NCBI GenBank assembly: GCA_011317545.1
Contig: WUJK01000009.1
Coordinates: 1,302,001-1,366,000 of the forward strand
Source of the DNA: Coniella vitis
Lineage: Eukaryota > Ascomycota > Sordariomycetes > Diaporthales > Schizoparmaceae
Reading direction: 5' to 3'
Length of the DNA stretch: 64,000 nucleotides
Below the pieces are notes generated by a model, which did no database searches, was not told the origin of the DNA, and was given only the letters and a program-made list of their open reading frames with translations. Shown here piece by piece: positions 1 through 10,539 of this stretch. Position 1 is the stretch's first letter. Each line of letters begins with the position of its first letter. Made by a program: the position numbers and the translations under genes.

Positions 1-3000
1 ACACCCGATGACCGGCCGCGAAAGCGCAGAAAGACGAGTCCACCGATTGAGGACAGCATCGAAGTCATTACCACATCGATAGACAGTGACGAGCCTTTGC
101 CCACTAGCGCTGACACCGATACTATAACTTTCAATGGGTTTCAACCGAGCGAGGATGTTGTGACAGGCGTTGATGCAGCTCAATCCTCCAGAAACGACGT
201 CGCATCCAATGACGAGATAGAGCCCTGCGCAACAGATGAGATTGAGATCAAAACTGGAGCCGAAAGTGGCAACGCTCCCTATCAGTCGAGAGATGACCGA
301 GAGCCACTGGCCTCGAAATCAACAGCAGCGGATAATTTGGATTCTCTGGATAACAGAGGAGTTGAAGGAACAACCACGCAGGAACAAACACCCTTGGTCT
401 CTTCAACATCAACTGACGACAAGACACAAGAGGCAACGGCAATCCGATCGGCACTATCCAGTGGCAGGCGCATGCGCCGAGCGCCAGCAGCAGATGAGCG
501 TATGAGTACTGCGGCAGTGGGGTCGAAACCGCTAGATGGAGATTCTGCATTTCGCCTTTGTACCCTCCCAGAACACGCAAAGTCTCGAATTGGAGAGGCA
601 GCAACTGCAGTGACCTCCAATCCTTCCACGCCGAGACAGCGAGCACTCCAATCTTTGCTCCAAACTTGTGCTAGTTCACCTCTCTCCTCACCTCCGTCCC
701 ATCTATCGGACGTCTTTGATGACCAGTCCATCGACCCGCCCCCATCGAGCAGCAGGCCTAGCTCGCCAGTATCTGACGGCGAAGATAGCCGCACAGGAGA
801 GAATGAAGAAGGCGACAACCCGCAGGCTTTGTCACAAGAGCACTTCAACCGCGCTTCCACCTTCAAGCGGTCCCTCTCGACGCTCAAAGGTCGAGAGCTC
901 TTTGACGCGTCCATCTGGGCGGACCCCCTCAAGACTTCTGTCTTTTACACCTTTGCCACCAATCTACGCCAGAAATCCAGAGATGCTTCTCCAACTGGCT
1001 GCCATCACTTCATTAGCCACCTTTCGAAGGCCGGAAAAATGGTTCGTTGTTATACGCAAAATATCGACCTACTTGAAGACAAAGTTGGTCTCTCCACGCG
1101 CCTGCTTCTTGGTCCTGGCAGTCGAGCGCGTTTCTCGGCCAAGATCGCAAAAAGCCTTGCCGCTTCAGTGGCGTCCCGTACATTGAACAATACCAGTAAC
1201 CAGAAAGCCACTGCTGCACCAGTTCCCAGCCCAACCTCGAGCCAAGAGACGTCTCAGGCTGCGACCGATGGTCTGGTCTCATCCCAGGATGCTTCCGAGA
1301 TTGGTAGTCAACAATCGAAAGTGAGCCGCGACGACAAACCTCTTGCTGAACGCAAAGACTTGAGCAGTAGCAACAGTCAAGCAGATGAAAGAAACGGGAA
1401 AGCAACCCTTGAAGCAGGGAAACAAGATTCTGCTGGATCGGAGAGGGACGCAGCAGCTGCTGACGCCCAGCCAGCCAATGCGAGCTCATCTGCTGCTGAC
1501 AAGCCTCTTGCGCAGGCAGAGTCTGGCACCGCAACACCAGAACCGAATAAGGGCGTGGAATGCGTCTTTTTGCATGGCTCGCTCCGCGCACTGCGATGCT
1601 TCCAGTGCGGGTGCGTTGCTGATTGGGACGAAGGCGATCGAGAACTGCAGACCATGTCTGGTCAGCAGCCCCCTTGTCCTCGCTGCGAGCACGCCACCGT
1701 TGCTAGACAGGAACGGGGAAAGCGTGCGCTGGGTGTTGGAAAGCTGCGGCCTGATATTGTTCTCTACGGAGAAGAGCATCCTGAATCCCAGCGAATTTCC
1801 ACCATAATACAACACGATATTGCGCTGGCGCCCGATATGCTCATTGTCATGGGAACTAGCCTCAAGGTGCATGGCCTCAAGACCGTCGTCCGAGAATTCG
1901 CAAAGACGGTGCACAACAGAAAGGACGGCAAAGTCATCTTTGTCAATTACACCAAACCTGCCGACAGCGTGTGGGCAGACGTGTTTGACTTTTGGATCGA
2001 GATGGACTGCGATGCTTGGGTCGAAGACTTGAAAGAAAAGAAGCCCATCATGTGGCTGCCTCCTGGCTCCGTGGAAGAGGAACCGAAAACGGCGAGGAAG
2101 CGCCGTCCTGCCAAGGACGAGGCTGACAAGAAGGATAGCAAGCGGGCCAAGAAAACGGAAGAGGACCCCAGTAAAGAACACCTGGAGACATCGGAAAAGA
2201 AAGATAGCAAAGGAGGCAAGGAAAGTGAAGAGGAGCCTCTCGAATCACAGGTGCACACGCCAGCAGCTGGACGTGCGGAGGAGCCGAGCAACAAGCTAGG
2301 CGAGGAGGTCAAGCTCGACAAGTCCACGGAAAAGGAGCCATGTGATAGCAAGAAACCCGTGCCGAAGCGACCAGCTGCTTTCCGCGATTGTCGACAGAAT
2401 GCAGCTTACTGGGTGATGAAGATAAGGGCCGACCTGGCCAGGATCAGCGGGCACAAGTTGGCGCCGGATGCTCTGTCGCAACCCGCGCCCATCACCACTA
2501 CAAGTTTTGTGGCGGCTCCACCAGTTACCACCGCTCCCATACGCCGAAGCCAGCCATCTGCAGATGCAGAGTCTACAAAAGCTAAGCGCCGTCCGCGCAC
2601 CAAAAACACGAAAAGTCGCCTTGGTTCTCGGGAACCAAACATGTCAGTACTGCAGGCTCCTGCACGGCAACCAAGTTACACCCAAGTGACTACACAAACC
2701 AAGGCGAATGCGAAGGGTAAGAAAGAGCGCCGCCAAGGACCTCTGACATACACGGTACGAGTCGAGACTCCGGTACCCATACCTCAGCCACTCGCGTTTC
2801 GTAAAGAAGCAAATATTCCGCCACCCTTGATCAAGAAGGAAGACAGTAGACCGTCGACACATACTCCCGAGGTACTAAGCGAAGTGGCCGTCCCGAATAC
2901 CTCAATCAACACAACCGGCGACAGCAACTCGATTGTGAACGCTGTGAAGGCCAACCATAGGATTAGGAAACCTAAGGCCATCTTTGGTGAGGCATATCCT

Positions 3001-3819
3001 TCTGAGTACTCGTCGAAACGCGAGACATGTGCTAGCAACAACAAAGCCAAGGGGGAAAAGACTGGGCCTGCTACGAGAAGAGGAAAAGTGTCTCCTCATG
3101 GTAATACAGTCCCCCAAGCGCAAACGATCACAACCGGCGTCGACATGACCGGCAAGGTCATGCTCCCCATCCCGGCGCCTCAGACTCAGCGATTGTCAGC
3201 AACAGCAACAGCGGCGGCGGCGGCGGCGACAGCTTCAGAACCTCAGAGACCAGTTGAACGTATCGTATTGGCACCTTTACGAACAGTCCATCACGGGCGT
3301 AGAAACTCGTCGTTCCTGCAATTGACCCTGGGCCCCAGTCCACAGTCTCACGGTCCAGGTCCAGGTCCAGTGACAGCCCCCAGCTATCTTGAGCCGAGTG
3401 TATCGACAGGGCCGTCGCCCGACATGCCGTCCGAAATGTCGCCGATTCTCTCGCCAGGGCACTGGCGCAACCGTGCTTTTGAGTACACTGATCCCATGTC
3501 GAGGAGGTTTTCCTTGCCTCGCCGATCTCTCGACTACCTGCACCAACCCCCGAATGGATCATTTACTGGTGCGGTGGTCCACGGCCGCTCCTCGCTGCCG
3601 CCTGCATCGGGTCTTGGTCTCCGAGCATCACCTTTGGTAGACGCGCCGCCGCTACTTGTTAGCCGCCAACTTCTGCAAGACTATTCGTCGCCCTCGAACA
3701 CAACTGGCACTGCCGTGCGCGACGATAGCCCCAATCGGCAACTACATCGAGAAAGCGAGGCGGCCATGACTCTGAGTCAGATGTGCATCTATGATACCCG
3801 GCAATTTGCTCGCATTTGA
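1..3819 (+). CDS. Sirtuin, HstD/Hst3-Hst4 type NAD-dependent histone deacetylase (5' partial)
   Basis: NAD-dependent protein deacetylase of the fungal Hst3/Hst4 (HstD) class, expected to act in the nucleus on histone H3 K56. The frame is open from base 1 to the TGA at 3817-3819, so the N-terminus lies left of the window. Visible landmarks are the NAD/catalytic motif TQNID (about 1054-1068), a catalytic histidine in FLHGSL (about 1570), and a zinc knuckle with two CxxC pairs, CFQC (about 1593) and CPRC (about 1678). RPDIVLYGE, GTSLKVHG and a VNYTKP segment follow. The GAG-I-S/DFRS nucleotide-binding motif is not in the window. In this subfamily a long low-complexity insert separates it from the LFDASIWAD segment, and that insert is what fills about 100-880. 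About 590 residues of disordered, basic, Ser/Pro-rich tail follow the catalytic domain. No intron is needed in the visible part. The class is confident; the exact orthologue name is less so. Confidence 0.88.
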   Translation, partial: TPDDRPRKRRKTSPPIEDSIEVITTSIDSDEPLPTSADTDTITFNGFQPSEDVVTGVDAAQSSRNDVASNDEIEPCATDEIEIKTGAESGNAPYQSRDDREPLASKSTAADNLDSLDNRGVEGTTTQEQTPLVSSTSTDDKTQEATAIRSALSSGRRMRRAPAADERMSTAAVGSKPLDGDSAFRLCTLPEHAKSRIGEAATAVTSNPSTPRQRALQSLLQTCASSPLSSPPSHLSDVFDDQSIDPPPSSSRPSSPVSDGEDSRTGENEEGDNPQALSQEHFNRASTFKRSLSTLKGRELFDASIWADPLKTSVFYTFATNLRQKSRDASPTGCHHFISHLSKAGKMVRCYTQNIDLLEDKVGLSTRLLLGPGSRARFSAKIAKSLAASVASRTLNNTSNQKATAAPVPSPTSSQETSQAATDGLVSSQDASEIGSQQSKVSRDDKPLAERKDLSSSNSQADERNGKATLEAGKQDSAGSERDAAAADAQPANASSSAADKPLAQAESGTATPEPNKGVECVFLHGSLRALRCFQCGCVADWDEGDRELQTMSGQQPPCPRCEHATVARQERGKRALGVGKLRPDIVLYGEEHPESQRISTIIQHDIALAPDMLIVMGTSLKVHGLKTVVREFAKTVHNRKDGKVIFVNYTKPADSVWADVFDFWIEMDCDAWVEDLKEKKPIMWLPPGSVEEEPKTARKRRPAKDEADKKDSKRAKKTEEDPSKEHLETSEKKDSKGGKESEEEPLESQVHTPAAGRAEEPSNKLGEEVKLDKSTEKEPCDSKKPVPKRPAAFRDCRQNAAYWVMKIRADLARISGHKLAPDALSQPAPITTTSFVAAPPVTTAPIRRSQPSADAESTKAKRRPRTKNTKSRLGSREPNMSVLQAPARQPSYTQVTTQTKANAKGKKERRQGPLTYTVRVETPVPIPQPLAFRKEANIPPPLIKKEDSRPSTHTPEVLSEVAVPNTSINTTGDSNSIVNAVKANHRIRKPKAIFGEAYPSEYSSKRETCASNNKAKGEKTGPATRRGKVSPHGNTVPQAQTITTGVDMTGKVMLPIPAPQTQRLSATATAAAAAATASEPQRPVERIVLAPLRTVHHGRRNSSFLQLTLGPSPQSHGPGPGPVTAPSYLEPSVSTGPSPDMPSEMSPILSPGHWRNRAFEYTDPMSRRFSLPRRSLDYLHQPPNGSFTGAVVHGRSSLPPASGLGLRASPLVDAPPLLVSRQLLQDYSSPSNTTGTAVRDDSPNRQLHRESEAAMTLSQMCIYDTRQFARI

Positions 3820-4313
3820 GCTCTGAAAGGACATTGATGTTGTTGCAACCATGTCATGATGCTATTTTTTGCGTGTCTTGTTGCTGAAGCAGAAGCGGCG
3901 ACAACGTCATCTGTTGTGAAGCGGAAGATGTCTCGGGGAGCCAGAGGGGGGCGAGGCATGACTGTATATAACACGCCTTGGATTTTGACTCCTAGATGTC
4001 GCTGCACGCTCCTTGGCTCTTAGATTCACACTAAAGAGCAGTATTCATAACCATGGATTATCCAATACAATATTCACTCTTACGAGCTATTACGGGCTTG
4101 CTGAAGCTTAAAGCAACGGTGCGCATCCTTGCAGTCTCATACATACACTCACTATCTCAGTGAACAACAGCGGGTTCTTCGAGAGCAGAAGATGCCATCT
4201 CCGTCTCATCACAGCAAGACAGCAACGCTTTCATCCCACTTGAGTGCACCAGCAACTGATATGGTCAAGCCAGATTCCCGCCCTTTCTGCATACTAATGT
4301 AAGCGCTTCCACC
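3820..4313. other. Intergenic spacer between convergent genes
   Basis: The stop codons of the sirtuin and of the metallo-beta-lactamase-fold gene face each other across this 0.5 kb. It should hold both 3' untranslated regions. I see no further gene or repeat. Confidence 0.6.
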
Positions 4314-5609
4314 CTAGTCAAAAATCTTGTAGACCTTGACATGTTCCAAATCCGCAACCCGGCTCTTGGTCTCCTGGTGCACCAGCTCGGTCGCAGCCGT
4401 CGTATCAATCCTCCTCGGTATAATCGGCGCCTCATCATGCAGACACCAAACCACTTTCCCCGGCTCGCCCAGCCACTGCAACTGCTTGACAGCAAACTGT
4501 GCCGCAGAGCCATCAAACGGCCGTCCATTCAGGTTCCCCCGGCCCGCAATAGCCAGGATCGCCACATCGGGTTTCGGCTCCAGCAGTTTCATGATGCCCT
4601 CGTAGCACCCCAGGTGACCGTGCCACAGCAGCGTCGGACCCGCCCCGCCCTCCCTGTCCAGGAGGAAGTTGTACAGCAGCTGGCCGCCGTCGTAAAAGGA
4701 ATACCGGTGCTTGTCGCGGTCCCGCATGTACGGCAGGAAGGTCTGCAGCTCGGCCGGGAGGCGGGCATGCTGCTGCTGCTCCACGGGCATCGCCAGCAGC
4801 CCGCCGAAGCCGTACGTCATGTTGCGCGTGATGTCAATCGTGCAGGCGTACGGGTTCCCGCCGTCGCCCGTGTACACCGCGCCCGTGTCCATGACCTCGG
4901 GGAGCTCGGCGTGGCTGCCCGGCGGCAACAGGCAGTGGAGGGCGGGCCAGACGTGGACGTCGATGACGGCCTCGGAGTGGGGTGGGGTGGGCGGGAAGCG
5001 GGGGCCGGGCGGCGGCGGCGGCGGCGGCGGGGAAATGCCGGCTGCTGCGTCGTCGTCCGCGCGGCGCTTGGCAAGGGCGGCGGCGCGGGCGGAGCGGGAG
5101 AAGAGCGGGATGCGCTCGCCGCCTGCGACGGGCTGGAGTTGGGTTTCGGGCACGCCGGCTGCGCGCATGACGGTTATGGCTTCGCCGTTGCCGATGATGA
5201 TGGCGCCGGTGCGTTTGGCGAGGCGGTCTGCGCCGGGGAGGCTGGGAAAGGAGGAAGGGGGGAGGGGGCTGTGGTTAGCTGGGTAAGGTTGAGGATGGGG
5301 ACACGAGTTGGATGAGTGAGTGAGTGAGTGAGTGAGTGAGTGAGTGAGTGAGAGCAACGTACTGGTCAAAGTGAGCATGGCTGATGAAAATATAATCGCA
5401 CTCGTCTACATCGTCAATTGAGAGGTAGGTCGGGATGGACGAGGGCCGTTCCAGCCATGTGTCGAGGAAGATGGTCAGGCCTTTGACCTTGAGGCGAAAG
5501 GTTGTGGCTCCTGGGCGTTGAATGGTCAGCGACACGTGTCATCCTGAGGGCTTGTCGACTTACCAAACCATTCAATCGTGGCATCTCGTGCTGAACCGTG
5601 GTCCACCAT
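4314..5609 (-). CDS. Metallo-beta-lactamase-fold hydrolase (UlaG/NAPE-PLD-like), three exons
   Basis: Predicted metal-dependent hydrolase of the metallo-beta-lactamase superfamily; the substrate is unknown. Exons on the minus strand are 5609-5564, 5510-5363 and 5241-4314, giving 373 residues. Introns are 5563-5511 (GTAAGT...CCCAG) and 5362-5242 (GTACGT...CCCAG). The first join gives EWFGATTFRLKVKG, a typical start for this family. The second completes the metal-binding HxHxDH motif as HAHFDHLPGAD (H60, H62, D64, H65): the codon for H65 is split across the intron. Later candidate metal ligands are in VHVWPALHC, TGDGGNPY and LLWHGHLG. A Pro/Gly-rich low-complexity insert lies around residue 135. 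The second intron starts with a (GAGT)n microsatellite just after the donor. The next gene (sirtuin) is convergent. The start ATG at 5609 is preferred because it joins in frame with a good donor. Confidence 0.8.
5313..5352. repeat. (GAGT)n microsatellite in an intron
   Basis: About nine to ten copies of the tetramer GAGT (ACTC on the coding strand) lie directly downstream of the 5' splice site of intron 2 of the metallo-beta-lactamase-fold gene. Confidence 0.95.
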
Positions 5610-6681
5610 CGTCACACACAGAGCAACTCCGTCGTCGGTTGTTGTAGCTTGGGGGCGGTCTGTTCCGTGGTTCCCAAGTCAACCCAAGAGAAGTAACTTC
5701 TCAGTCGCTCAAGCACTCACTCAATCGAAGCGTTAACGTAAGAAGTCTCGTGTTATTTATACTGCTTGTCAACAAACATGTGATATGGAATCAGGTCCCC
5801 CCCCCCCAACCGGCATCCAGACCTAGAGAGCGGTTTCCATCACAGTGTGTAGTGCTTCCCCGCGTTTTTGACGATACTGGGGGTGTCTGGAAAGGGTTTA
5901 ATTCCGTTAATCCGTGGTGGATCGCACTTATCACTTACAGTAAGTAGTCTCTCTCGCTGTAGTTATAACTAATGCCATAGTAAAATGTCCACTACTCCAT
6001 CATCTTGGATCGGTCTCGGGGTTCTTCTGCCCAATGCGATGGTACATCATAGTATATGGTATTCCTCCTGGCTGATCAATTCAAGAAACATCGGACACTT
6101 GTATATTGACACTCTGAACCTCAACCTTGGTGAGGAACGTACTCCTTTTTTTCTTTCTTTCTCTCATTTTGGAAGTGAATTAGACAGAAGCCTCTACATC
6201 CATTTCGATATGTGCCTTTGGATCCTGTCTGCATACACCTTTTACTCCAACACACAATCAACGAGTAGAGCCGGCGGGGTTCTATATACCCACCATTCTA
6301 AGTATGCCGCACGGAGGTGAATATGAACTTGAACAAGGAAGCTGACTGATTGTAATGAAGCATAGTCAGCAAGCACATGCACACAAGTTTATGAATCCCA
6401 ATCATAACCGTCTTCAGTCTATTCCTTTGATAAAATCAACTTGTGTTTCACGGGCACCCTCTTTATGAATTCGAGTGAACACTCAAGACAATACTAGCCA
6501 TCAGTCTACGTTATTATGATTGATACGTTTGGTATCTGACAACTGACTCGCAATCCGCTGGCACGCCCCACAACTACACACCTGGCTCCGTCAACTCAAG
6601 CCCTGCCAGCACAAAAATCTTTTCTACATAGGTCCAAAAAAAAGAAGTGCAAAAAATGGAAGCAATGCTTCTCGTGAATCA
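5610..6681. other. Intergenic spacer, no gene seen
   Basis: This stretch includes the upstream region of the metallo-beta-lactamase-fold gene, a C-homopolymer near 5798 and AT-rich sequence after 5930. Open frames here are short, lack family features and look random. Confidence 0.5.
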
Positions 6682-6773
6682 GGGTCTTGCCGTGGATCGA
6701 ACACGGGACCTCTTGCAATGGAAGGATTAGGGTGTCACCCTAAGCAAGAATCATACCACTAGACCACAAGACC
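6682..6773 (-). tRNA. tRNA-Pro (anticodon AGG) with an intron
   Basis: The minus strand folds as a tRNA. The acceptor stem GGTCTTG pairs with CAAGACC and is followed by discriminator C. The A box TGGTCTAGTGG and B box GTTCGATCC are intact, and the T stem CCGTG/CACGG is perfect. The anticodon stem CTTGC/GCAAG encloses loop TTAGGG...T with anticodon AGG, reading CCU proline. About 20 bases of intron (starting TGACACCC) sit at the canonical 37/38 position. The exon-intron segment TTAGGGTG-A-CACCCTAA is a near-perfect hairpin that includes the anticodon, as expected for an anticodon-intron pair recognised by tRNA splicing endonuclease. The mature length would be 72 nt before CCA addition. Confidence 0.92.
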
Positions 6774-7474
6774 TGGTTGGGAACTGAATTGCTAAACTCA
6801 GTTGCTGTTGTGGTACGGCCCGAGATGGGAAGCTTATATCCTCTTGCTGGCGGTGCTCATGATAGCAGATCATCATCATGTTCTGCATATGTTGGTAGAG
6901 GGGGACCTGGGCTGGTTAGTTATGCCTGTGCTGAAAACTATTAATACGAAAGCCCTTCTTCTCTTTGGGGTTTGCATTCAAGATTGACTCAGATAACTGG
7001 TACGAGATTACACGTCGCTGGTATTCAGTTGTCGAGAGTATCATCTGTCATGAAACGTGGAAGATAACTGAAGAATATGAGCCCTTGGAGTTACGGTTGT
7101 GCTCTCCAAGGCATGTACATACTATATCTCAGTACTCTCCTCTCCCAAGACTCCTTGCAGTTCATGTATTGCGTACAAGAAATTCAAGAATTATAGAGGA
7201 CAGCACTATGCTCGCCTGGGCGAGAATCAACTACAATCACAAACTGGCAAACTTGAAAAGATATATCCCCTAATTCACTGCTATTGGTATCGAGAATTGA
7301 AATGCCGAACGCCATGCACCCGCCATACCTTGAGTAGTACTGTGCCCCATCAATGCCAGATTCCCGAGGCCAATTCCCTTCAAACGCCAGAATCACAGTT
7401 CCCCTTTCCCCGTCCGATCGATGCCTCTTGCAAGCACACACACACACACCCTGCGCACAATCAAATCCGGTCTG
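6774..7474. other. Intergenic spacer, no gene seen
   Basis: This lies between the 5' flank of the tRNA-Pro gene and the 3' end of the membrane-protein gene. A short (CA)n run is at about 7436-7450. Open frames are short and featureless. Confidence 0.5.
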
Positions 7475-8277
7475 TTATGGAGCAACAACAGGGCAAGACG
7501 GGTACTTTGCCACGAGCATGACGCTCGTCTTGGCGGGATCACGCTGCCGGTCGAGCAACACACCTTGACACTTTTCCGTGTGGCGGTAGTCGGACACGTA
7601 CGAGTCCAGCTCTCGCGAGGTGAGAAGGGAGCGGTGCATCTTTCTCCACACTATTTTTGACAGACAGACAAGAAGGTTAGCCAGGACGGTGATGTCCTCG
7701 CTGTAAACAAAAGGAAAAACAAGAGAGACATGGCAAAAAGACTTACTATAAGCGCAGTGCGTGGTGTAATACTGCCACGTCACGTAGACAAACTCGTGCT
7801 GGCCCGTCGCCACCTCGTTGAGGTTCAGCAGCTGCGCACCGTCCCCGTCCAGCGCCCAGCTCCACGTGTCTTCGCCCAGGAACTCGTACATGAGCTGCTG
7901 GTCAAAGCAGTCGGGGTGCACCCACGTGTACGACATGAGGTCGAACTTGCAGCCCGCGGCGGCGGCGTCCTGCGTCGAGTTGCCACAGTTGAAGTACTGC
8001 ACACGGGGCGGGTGGTCTGCGGCCAGCCAGGGGCGCGGCATGAAGAGGAAGAGGAGGAAGAAGAAGACGGCGGCCGCGCCGGTGGCGGTGGCGGTCCACG
8101 GGAGCACGCCGTCGGCTGCGAAGAAGCTAGCGACTCGGCCGGATGAGGAGGAGGAGGAGGCATGCGGGCTGAAGGGGCTCTGGAAGCGGAGGGCGCGCGG
8201 GAGCAAGGGTGATGAGCCGCTGTCGACGTCCTTTTCGTTTTCGTCTTGGTCTTCGAGCCCTTCGCTTTCTAGCGTGG

Positions 8278-8314
<37 letters not shown>

Positions 8315-8434
8315 GCAGTTGTTGTTGAGGCCATCATCATCATCATCATCACCACCGCCAGTTGCGGTGGTGTTGTTGAGATGATTGGCTGTAAAGGTGC
8401 GGACGGGCCTATAAGTCCAGCTTCTCCACTGCAT
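7475..8434 (-). CDS. Conserved fungal single-pass membrane protein, unknown function
   Basis: Two exons on the minus strand, 8434-7747 and 7650-7475, encode 287 residues. The intron is 7746-7651 (GTAAGT...ATAG). Splicing creates HCAYMWRKMHR, which continues the reading frame in a way typical of this family, whereas reading through the intron gives an unrelated insert. The order is: an N-terminal low-complexity region with an Asp run and an Asn run (residues 29-52), a Ser-rich stretch, one hydrophobic segment (about 113-133), then a presumably extracytoplasmic or lumenal domain. That domain has conserved-looking CGNST, GCKFDLMSYTWVHPDCFD, THC and HTEKC blocks. Proteins with the CGxSxxEAxxxGCxFD...THCxYxWRK...HTxHC pattern are common in filamentous fungi and uncharacterised. 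ATG 8434 is chosen as the first in-frame ATG; open frame extends further upstream without one. Confidence 0.72.
8276..8315. repeat. Coding trinucleotide repeat (poly-Asn)
   Basis: About thirteen GTT units (AAC on the coding strand) encode the Asn run of the membrane protein. A CAT (ATG/GAT) run just beyond encodes its Asp run. Confidence 0.95.
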
Positions 8435-10539
8435 TCTCTCTGATTTGTCTGCCGATCTCTGTGTGTCCTGGGTTGGTAATTTAATTATAACAGGCCTCTG
8501 TTGGATGAGCGCAAGTCGAGTCGCAAGGCAGCGTCGTGTGGAGAGGAAACGAATGGGCAAGCAAAAGCAAGCAAGAGGCTGGCGTCTACATCCAGAAATC
8601 TGTACAGACGGAAATCAACTGCTACAAATAACATCTTATCTGCTGCTGTTCGCAAATGCTGGTGGTGCCCGGCGGGGACAGCCTCGTTCTGGAGTGATTG
8701 CTCGAAGATTGCACCAACGTCACTCGCTTCGCTTCGACACGCGTCCACTGGGAACATGCCGTGGGATACTATGTATATCCAAGTAGAAACCGGGCCATGG
8801 CAAAAGCCCCCCCCCCTCACACATTTTGGTCGCCCGGAGCTCCACACCAACCCGTCAACTCTCCATTGCCCTGACACAGACACTCGCCTGGTTTTTTTGG
8901 TGGTTTTTTGGTGGTCGTTTTTCTTTTATCTCCGCCGTCCCAAAGAACAGGCTTGCGCGGGCTGTTGCGGGTTCCGGCAAAACCAGACACAGGCAAACTC
9001 GAGACGAGACACGGCTGGAACTGGGTGGTCAAACAAAGGCCCAAAGCGGCCAGTTCTGCCCCCAGAGCGTCCGTCGCTGGCTGCTGACTTTGCTCACCAT
9101 TCCATCATGACTCTGGAGACCGGGCGGAACCATTACTCCTGACTTGGTGTCACCTTGAACACCACCCTTCGCGACGCGTAATAGGTGTTCATTGCGTGCT
9201 CTTGCAGGTGGGACCTTGTTTTTGGATTTTGCGGCAGATGGATCGCCGTTTTGGTCGGGGGCCGGACTTCCGAGCGTAGAAAACAAAAACAAAAATAAAA
9301 CAAAAAGGCGGACGTGCGTTCGAGCCTGGTCTCCTTTTCTGTCGATTGCGCATCTTCATTTGGACTCACTTCTCTTGGATGGAGATGCAGATGCACCCAT
9401 TCTTCCATTCTCGCATGGCGACATTGCACGTGCCTGGGGATGATGACGACGACCATGGCAAGGCTCGAATTATGTGTTTGCGTGTTGAAAAATGGTATCA
9501 TGCCTCCTTTTTTGTGATATGTGTGTGCTTTTTGGCAGCATCATCCAACGATCTCGGTTCGTTTTCTGAATACCATGTATATATATATATACACGATGGC
9601 GGCGATTGTTATGCAGACGGACTCTTCACAATATGCGAGATATTATGTGCTTGGCCTCTGCCCCCCCCCCCTTTTTTTTTTTTTTTAACTCGATCACGCT
9701 TGATTCAGCTCCTACCGCGCCTTGCCCTTTCTCTTATCATTCTCTTTCGCATCTTTCGACGGGATCTTCCTTGGTGTGAGATTGGCTCTACGGCTTCTCT
9801 CACCAGTGTCCATTGCGCACGAGACACAGCCTGCTCCCCTCTCCCCGTCACAACGCCACAACACCACTTCGACAAGATGATGTTCACGAATAGCATCCCA
9901 TACCAAGTATATAGGATATAATACAATCCCCAGACGTTCTTTCACTATTCCACTCCTGGCTTTTATGCACTAGATCGACTCAACTCAGCTCGCCCCAGCA
10001 GACACCAGATGATCTCTCACCACGGCGCATTCGTTTCCCGGCGTATACATTTACAATTCAGTGTTGATCAGTCACATCCGCTGTCATCCAGGCCTTTTTT
10101 CCTTCCAGTATGGGCAGGAACGCCTCCTCTGCAGCCTCTCCTAGTTACCTTGCCTTATATCCGGCAAGATTACTACAAACGGCAAATATCTAAAGCCATT
10201 AAGCCCTTCAAACTCCGCAACTCATGACGAGACAAGTCACCACGCTAGAATCTCACACTGGATCATAACGGATTTTGCGGATCCAAGTCCTGCGATATCA
10301 CGCGGAGATATTGTGGTAGATCCGGTAGAATGAATTCCATTTCGACTCGCGATACTTGTGGTAGTATGTATACGCGTGAGCGCGAGCGCGAGTGAGAGCT
10401 GTGGTGTTGATATAAAGCGAGGTTGCCCTCGAGGTGGAATGTGTGGCCTTGTGAGACCGACTCACAAGTACCCTTCGTATTATCCTTTGTGTAATCTCTT
10501 GACTACCGAATAAAATCATAAAAAAAAGAGAGCCCCAAC
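8435..10539. other. Intergenic spacer between divergent genes
   Basis: This 2.1 kb region carries the promoters of the membrane protein (-) and the enoyl reductase (+). It contains one TACTATGTA site (8767-8775), C and T homopolymers near 9661-9687 and a short (TA)n at about 9579-9590. I see no supported gene. Confidence 0.5.

Noticed and set aside
4341..5315. 324-codon open frame on the plus strand
   Set aside because: Antisense to the metallo-beta-lactamase-fold gene; low-complexity Gly/Arg composition without domain.
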